Part shown: piece by piece, positions 49,794 to 53,106 of the stretch
Layout: every line of letters begins with the position of its first letter
Position numbering within the stretch: the first letter of the stretch is position 1
Translations under genes and position numbers: made by a program
From: Merdiplasma sp905207905
GTDB taxonomy: Bacteria; Bacillota; Clostridia; Lachnospirales; Lachnospiraceae
DNA: 53,106 nucleotides
Direction: 5' to 3'
NCBI GenBank assembly: GCA_902475025.1
Contig: CABRXX010000017.1
Location: forward strand, 1 to 53,106
The notes under the pieces: model-generated
Told to the model about the DNA's origin: nothing
The model's input: the letters and a program-made list of their open reading frames with translations, nothing else
Databases searched by the model: none

Positions 49794-50651
49794 ATGTGGA
49801 GAAGAAGAAAAGAGAAGTGGAAAGACTTTATTCGAAAATATTCCAGAAACAAAGCAGCTGTTCTGGGGTTTATTTTCGTGATGATCTTAGTGTTTTTAGC
49901 GCTGTTTGCGGATGTCATCTGCAGTTATGATAAAGTAGTTACTCAGAACGTTATGGAGCGCCTTCAGACGCCCAGTCCCCAGCATTGGCTGGGAACCGAT
50001 CATCTGGGGCGGGATATTTTTGCCAGGATCATTCATGGAGCAAGAGTTTCACTTGGCGTAAGCGTTCTTGTGGTAGTAATCTCTGTATTTACAGGAGGAG
50101 TAATTGGCAGTCTGCTGGCTTTAATTGGAGGACGAATTGATAATTTAGTAATGCGTCTGATGGACGTGATCAGCTGTATCCCCGGTTTTTTGCTGACGCT
50201 GGTTTTAGTTACAGTATTCGGAACCGGTATTAAGAATTTGATGCTGGCGATGTGCATTCGAATGTCAGTGGGATTTATTCGGGTCATCCGGTCATTTGTA
50301 TTGTCCGTGGTAGGACAGGATTTTATTCAGGCATCAAGACTGGCTGGCCTTTCCACCTGGAAGATCGCAGTGCGTCATGTGATGCCCAATGCGATCAGTA
50401 TGATTATCGTGGAAGCGGCCATGTCTCTCGCCAGTACCATTTTGTCTATTGCAGCTTTGAGCTTCCTTGGTCTGGGTATCCAGCCGCCGGCGCCGGAATG
50501 GGGAGCCATGCTGAATGAAGGACGGGAATTTATCCGTACCTATCCGCACCTGATTGTGACGCCGGGTATCGCTATCGTTCTGTCTGCACTGTCTCTGAAT
50601 TTGGTGGGGGATGGAGTGCGGGACGCCCTGGATCCCAGAGCAAAACAATGA
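49794..50651 (+). CDS. peptide-type ABC transporter permease (DppC/OppC family)
   Basis: A 285-residue permease with an N-terminal basic stretch, an early helix (KAAVLGFIFVMILVFLALFA), the conserved HWLGTDHLGRDIFARIIHGA segment (HWLGTDHLGRD is the hallmark) and the coupling loop FIQASRLAGLSTWKIAVRH. Six membrane segments. GGGAGAGG precedes the ATG. Forms the transmembrane pair with the preceding gene. Confidence 0.92.
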   Translation: MWRRRKEKWKDFIRKYSRNKAAVLGFIFVMILVFLALFADVICSYDKVVTQNVMERLQTPSPQHWLGTDHLGRDIFARIIHGARVSLGVSVLVVVISVFTGGVIGSLLALIGGRIDNLVMRLMDVISCIPGFLLTLVLVTVFGTGIKNLMLAMCIRMSVGFIRVIRSFVLSVVGQDFIQASRLAGLSTWKIAVRHVMPNAISMIIVEAAMSLASTILSIAALSFLGLGIQPPAPEWGAMLNEGREFIRTYPHLIVTPGIAIVLSALSLNLVGDGVRDALDPRAKQ

Positions 50652-50689
50652 TAAAAGCGAACAGAGTGTGAAACAAGGAGCAGAAATCT

Positions 50690-51787
50690 ATGAATAATTA
50701 CAGGCTTGCAAGGCGTGAGTATAAAAAGAAGCTGCAAGAGCAGAAGAAAAAAGGATATCAGTGGAATGCAAAAATGGAAAAGGCGGAGCATCTTTTGGAG
50801 GTGCGGGATTTACATACCTGGTTCTACACAGACGATGGGATCGTGAAAAGCGTGGAGGGAATTTCTTTTGATATTCCCGAGGGAAAGAGTATTGGACTGG
50901 TGGGAGAATCCGGATGCGGAAAATCTGTGACCAGTTTATCAATTATGGGATTGCTGCCAGAACCCAAGGCTCAGATCGCAGACGGAGAGATTCGTTTTCG
51001 CACAAAGGATGGAAGTGTGATAGACCTGGCCAAAACTCCGGAAAAAGAGATGGAGAAGATTCGGGGCTCTCAGCTGGCAATGATTTTTCAGGAGCCTATG
51101 ACCAGCCTGAATCCGGTTTTTTCTATAGGAAATCAGTTGGACGAGTGTGTCAGAAAGCAATATCCTCATAAAAATCGGGAAGAGCGAAAAGAGATTGCCC
51201 TTAGAATGATGAAGATGGTAGGAATCACCAGAGAAAATGTGTATGATAACTATCCCTATGAATTATCTGGAGGGATGCGTCAGAGAGTTATGATCGCTAT
51301 GGCGTTGACCGGCAATCCGCGGCTTTTGATTGCCGATGAGCCAACCACAGCGCTGGATGTGACAATACAGGCTCAAATCCTGGATTTGATGAGGAAACTT
51401 AAAAAAGAGATCAACTCTTCCATACTGCTGATCACCCATGATCTTGGCGTAATTGCAGAAATGGCAGACTATGTGATTGTCATGTATGCGGGAAAGATTG
51501 TGGAGCAGGGAACTGCGGAGGATATTTTTGATAAGACCTCCCATCCCTATACGATGGGCCTGATGAAGTCTAAGCCGGTTTTAAATCAGGAAGTGGAGGA
51601 GCTTTATTCCATTCCGGGGAATGTGCCAAGTCCTCTGAAGCGGCCGCAAGGATGTTATTTCTCCAATCGGTGTGAGCACTGCACAGAAATCTGCAGGAAA
51701 GAACCGCCGACTGTGCGGCATTTATCGGATACTCATTCAGTAAGCTGCCATCACCCGCTGGCGATAAAGAAGGAGGGGCAGAAATGA
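50690..51787 (+). CDS. peptide-type ABC transporter ATPase (DppD/OppD family)
   Basis: A 365-residue ATPase with Walker A GESGCGKS, signature LSGGMRQRV, Walker B LLIADEPTTALDV, and a C-terminal Cys-rich oligopeptide/dipeptide extension (GCYFSNRCEHCTEIC) that in some family members holds an iron-sulfur cluster. About 28 extra basic residues precede the usual start (NYRLARREYKKKLQEQKKK); AAGGAG lies 10-11 nt before this ATG, while the internal Met29 has no ribosome site. It overlaps the next gene by 4 nt. Confidence 0.92.
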   Translation: MNNYRLARREYKKKLQEQKKKGYQWNAKMEKAEHLLEVRDLHTWFYTDDGIVKSVEGISFDIPEGKSIGLVGESGCGKSVTSLSIMGLLPEPKAQIADGEIRFRTKDGSVIDLAKTPEKEMEKIRGSQLAMIFQEPMTSLNPVFSIGNQLDECVRKQYPHKNREERKEIALRMMKMVGITRENVYDNYPYELSGGMRQRVMIAMALTGNPRLLIADEPTTALDVTIQAQILDLMRKLKKEINSSILLITHDLGVIAEMADYVIVMYAGKIVEQGTAEDIFDKTSHPYTMGLMKSKPVLNQEVEELYSIPGNVPSPLKRPQGCYFSNRCEHCTEICRKEPPTVRHLSDTHSVSCHHPLAIKKEGQK

Positions 51788-52758
51788 ATGATGAAATTGT
51801 TTTGGAAGTGAAAAATTTAAAAAAGTATTATTATCCAAGAAAAGGCAAGAAAAAGGAAGTAAGGCCGGTGCGTGCCATTGACGGAGTGAGTTTCCAGATA
51901 CAGGCGGGAACTACGTTTGGCCTGGTGGGAGAATCCGGCTGTGGTAAGACTACCATTGGGAAAACGATTATGCGTCTCCAGGATGCTACAGAAGGGCAGG
52001 TATTCTTCCATGGGAAGGATATCCTCCCCTGCAAGGGCAGGGAACTGCGGGCAATCAGGCCGAAAATGCAGATGATTTTTCAGGATCCTTTTTCTTCTAT
52101 GGATCCCAAAAAGACAATCTATCAGATTGTTTCAGAAGCAGTCCGGGAATTTAAATTATTTCCCCCAAATCAAATTCGGAGTAAAGTGGTAGAAACCCTG
52201 GAAAAATGCGGGATGACAGAGGATTGCCTGGAGAAGTATCCGCATGAATTTTCAGGTGGACAAAGACAGAGAATTTGTATTGCCAGATCATTGATCGTAT
52301 CTCCGGAATTTTTAGTTTGTGATGAACCGGTATCGGCGTTGGATGTTTCCATTCAGGCGCAGGTCATTAATCTTCTGAAACAGCTGCAAAGAGATTATGG
52401 CCTGGCGTACCTCTTTATTTCCCATGATCTGTCAGTAGTGGAACATGTATCCGACTATGTGGGGGTGATGTATTTGGGAAGGCTGGTGGAGACAGCATCG
52501 AAGCAGTCATTATTTTCGAATCCTATTCATCCTTATACCCAGGCATTGCTCAGCGCAGTTCCGGTACCGGATTTGCACCGGGAGGGGAAGCGAATTGTAT
52601 TATCCGGGGACGTCCCGTCACCAGACAATCCGCCCTCCGGCTGTCCGTTCCATACCAGATGCAGCTATTGTCAGGAAATATGCAGAATGCAGAGTCCTGA
52701 ATGGAAGGAGTATGAGGAGGGGCATTTTGCAGCCTGTCATTTCGCAGGGAAACTGTAG
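51784..52758 (+). CDS. peptide-type ABC transporter ATPase (DppF/OppF family)
   Basis: A 324-residue ATPase: Walker A GESGCGKT, QDPFSSMDP Q-loop region, signature FSGGQRQRI, Walker B FLVCDEPVSALDV, and a C-terminal Cys-rich segment (GCPFHTRCSYCQEIC). It forms the heterodimeric motor with the preceding ATPase. The ATG overlaps the upstream TGA (ATGA). Last gene of the operon. Confidence 0.93.
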   Translation: MNDEIVLEVKNLKKYYYPRKGKKKEVRPVRAIDGVSFQIQAGTTFGLVGESGCGKTTIGKTIMRLQDATEGQVFFHGKDILPCKGRELRAIRPKMQMIFQDPFSSMDPKKTIYQIVSEAVREFKLFPPNQIRSKVVETLEKCGMTEDCLEKYPHEFSGGQRQRICIARSLIVSPEFLVCDEPVSALDVSIQAQVINLLKQLQRDYGLAYLFISHDLSVVEHVSDYVGVMYLGRLVETASKQSLFSNPIHPYTQALLSAVPVPDLHREGKRIVLSGDVPSPDNPPSGCPFHTRCSYCQEICRMQSPEWKEYEEGHFAACHFAGKL

Positions 52759-52763
52759 AAGAT

Positions 52764-52810
52764 GAGGTGTTGCAAAATAATGGCTCCGGTGGATTTTCGG
52801 TGGTTCTTTA
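52764..52810. repeat. palindromic intergenic repeat, half copy C
   Basis: GAGGTGTTGCAAAATA, then CTCCGGTGGATTTTCGGTG and a short TTCTTT, match the first 45 bp of copy B; after that the similarity stops. The second arm is missing, so this copy cannot fold into the full hairpin. Confidence 0.75.
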
Positions 52811-52860
52811 AAATGTGATAAACTGAGTAAAGCAAAAAAGAGGTGACAAAGGGGGGACAT

Positions 52861-52895
52861 AAAAGATGCGGCGGAGGCTGGCGCGGCATCTTTTA
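52861..52895 (+). terminator. probable terminator of the peptide ABC operon
   Basis: AAAAGATGC (52861-52869) pairs with GCATCTTTT (52886-52894) around a GC-rich loop. No gene is seen in 52759-53013. Confidence 0.65.
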
Positions 52896-53013
52896 AAGAA
52901 GGAAAAAAGGCAACAAAAGTATCCAGGTCATGCGGAAAATGCAAAAAGAAGGCAAAGAAGCTGACGAAAAAGCGATTGGAAAAAAATAAAAGTGAATAGG
53001 AAAAAACAGAAAT

Positions 53014-53050
53014 AAAAAATGGGAAGATATCAGCATCTTCCCATTTTTTT
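53014..53050. terminator. bidirectional terminator beside tRNA-Trp
   Basis: GGGAAGAT (53021-53028) and ATCTTCCC (53035-53042) with a 6-nt loop, flanked by AAAAAAT and ATTTTTTT. It would end leftward transcription of the tRNA gene. Confidence 0.85.
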
Positions 53051-53053
53051 ATA

Positions 53054-53106
53054 CAGGGGATGAGAGAATCGAACTCCCACCAAAGGTTTTGGAGACCCCT
53101 ATCATA
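53054..53106 (-). tRNA. tRNA-Trp (anticodon CCA), 5' part beyond the window
   Basis: Read on the minus strand, the window enters at the anticodon arm: loop CTCCAAA (anticodon CCA) between GGGGT and ACCTT, then variable loop, T arm GGGAG TTCGATT CTCTC, acceptor strand ATCCCCT and discriminator G. The layout matches Firmicutes tRNA-Trp. No CCA end is encoded. The D arm and 5' acceptor strand lie past 53106. Confidence 0.88.

Overview
The window looks like a chromosomal segment of a low-to-mid GC Gram-positive anaerobe of the Clostridia, most likely a Lachnospiraceae (Blautia-like) gut bacterium. The grounds are strong AGGAGG ribosome binding sites, sigma-A promoters with 17-bp spacers, a SipL-type spore-coat gene, the clpC-radA neighbourhood, PadR/HAAS regulation and protein sequences typical of that family. 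No phage, plasmid backbone, intact insertion sequence or CRISPR array is visible. Names rest on motif recognition by eye; no database search was run.

Region 1 (1-10200) is a sugar-utilisation island. A DeoR-type repressor and a VOC-fold protein are read leftward. Divergently come a PFK-family kinase, a class II aldolase, a ROK kinase resembling D-allose kinase, and a ribose/allose-type ABC importer (binding protein, permease, double ATPase, second permease). Together these could import a ketohexose, phosphorylate it at C6 and then C1, and cleave it to triose phosphates without an isomerase. Several active-site motifs depart from consensus: GGNGS in the PFK, and one apparently dead site in the ATPase.

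Region 2 (10200-16500) holds a PadR/HAAS-SEDS regulatory pair on the minus strand, a six-copy 34-bp tandem repeat, an L-asparaginase, an M18 aminopeptidase and a 1.2-kb gene-free stretch with inverted and direct repeats. Region 3 (16530-24200) is a cell-surface polymer cluster: a GtrB-like membrane glycosyltransferase, three GT2 glycosyltransferases, TarI, TarJ and a TagF/TarL-like polymerase, pointing to ribitol-phosphate in a teichoic-acid-like polymer.

Region 4 (24400-36600) is mostly housekeeping: a PrcB-like lipoprotein, a SipL-like spore protein, pyrE with small membrane proteins and a VanZ protein, an HD hydrolase, an N-terminally extended M29 aminopeptidase, a purE-purM-purN-purD operon and a membrane protein with a cadherin-like domain. 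Region 5 (36600-46700) contains a ROK repressor next to a zinc alcohol dehydrogenase whose promoter carries a 31-bp perfect palindrome, a NUDIX hydrolase, a GntR-clpC operon with its own operator-like palindrome, radA, aroK and an orphan PTS EIIC.

Region 6 (46700-53106) is a complete family-5 (oligo/dipeptide-type) ABC transporter operon and, at the right edge, the 3' part of a tRNA-Trp gene on the minus strand. A roughly 116-bp palindromic repeat occurs twice in full (36654-36768 and, inverted, 46733-46849) and once as a half copy (52764-52810), each just after a transcription unit.
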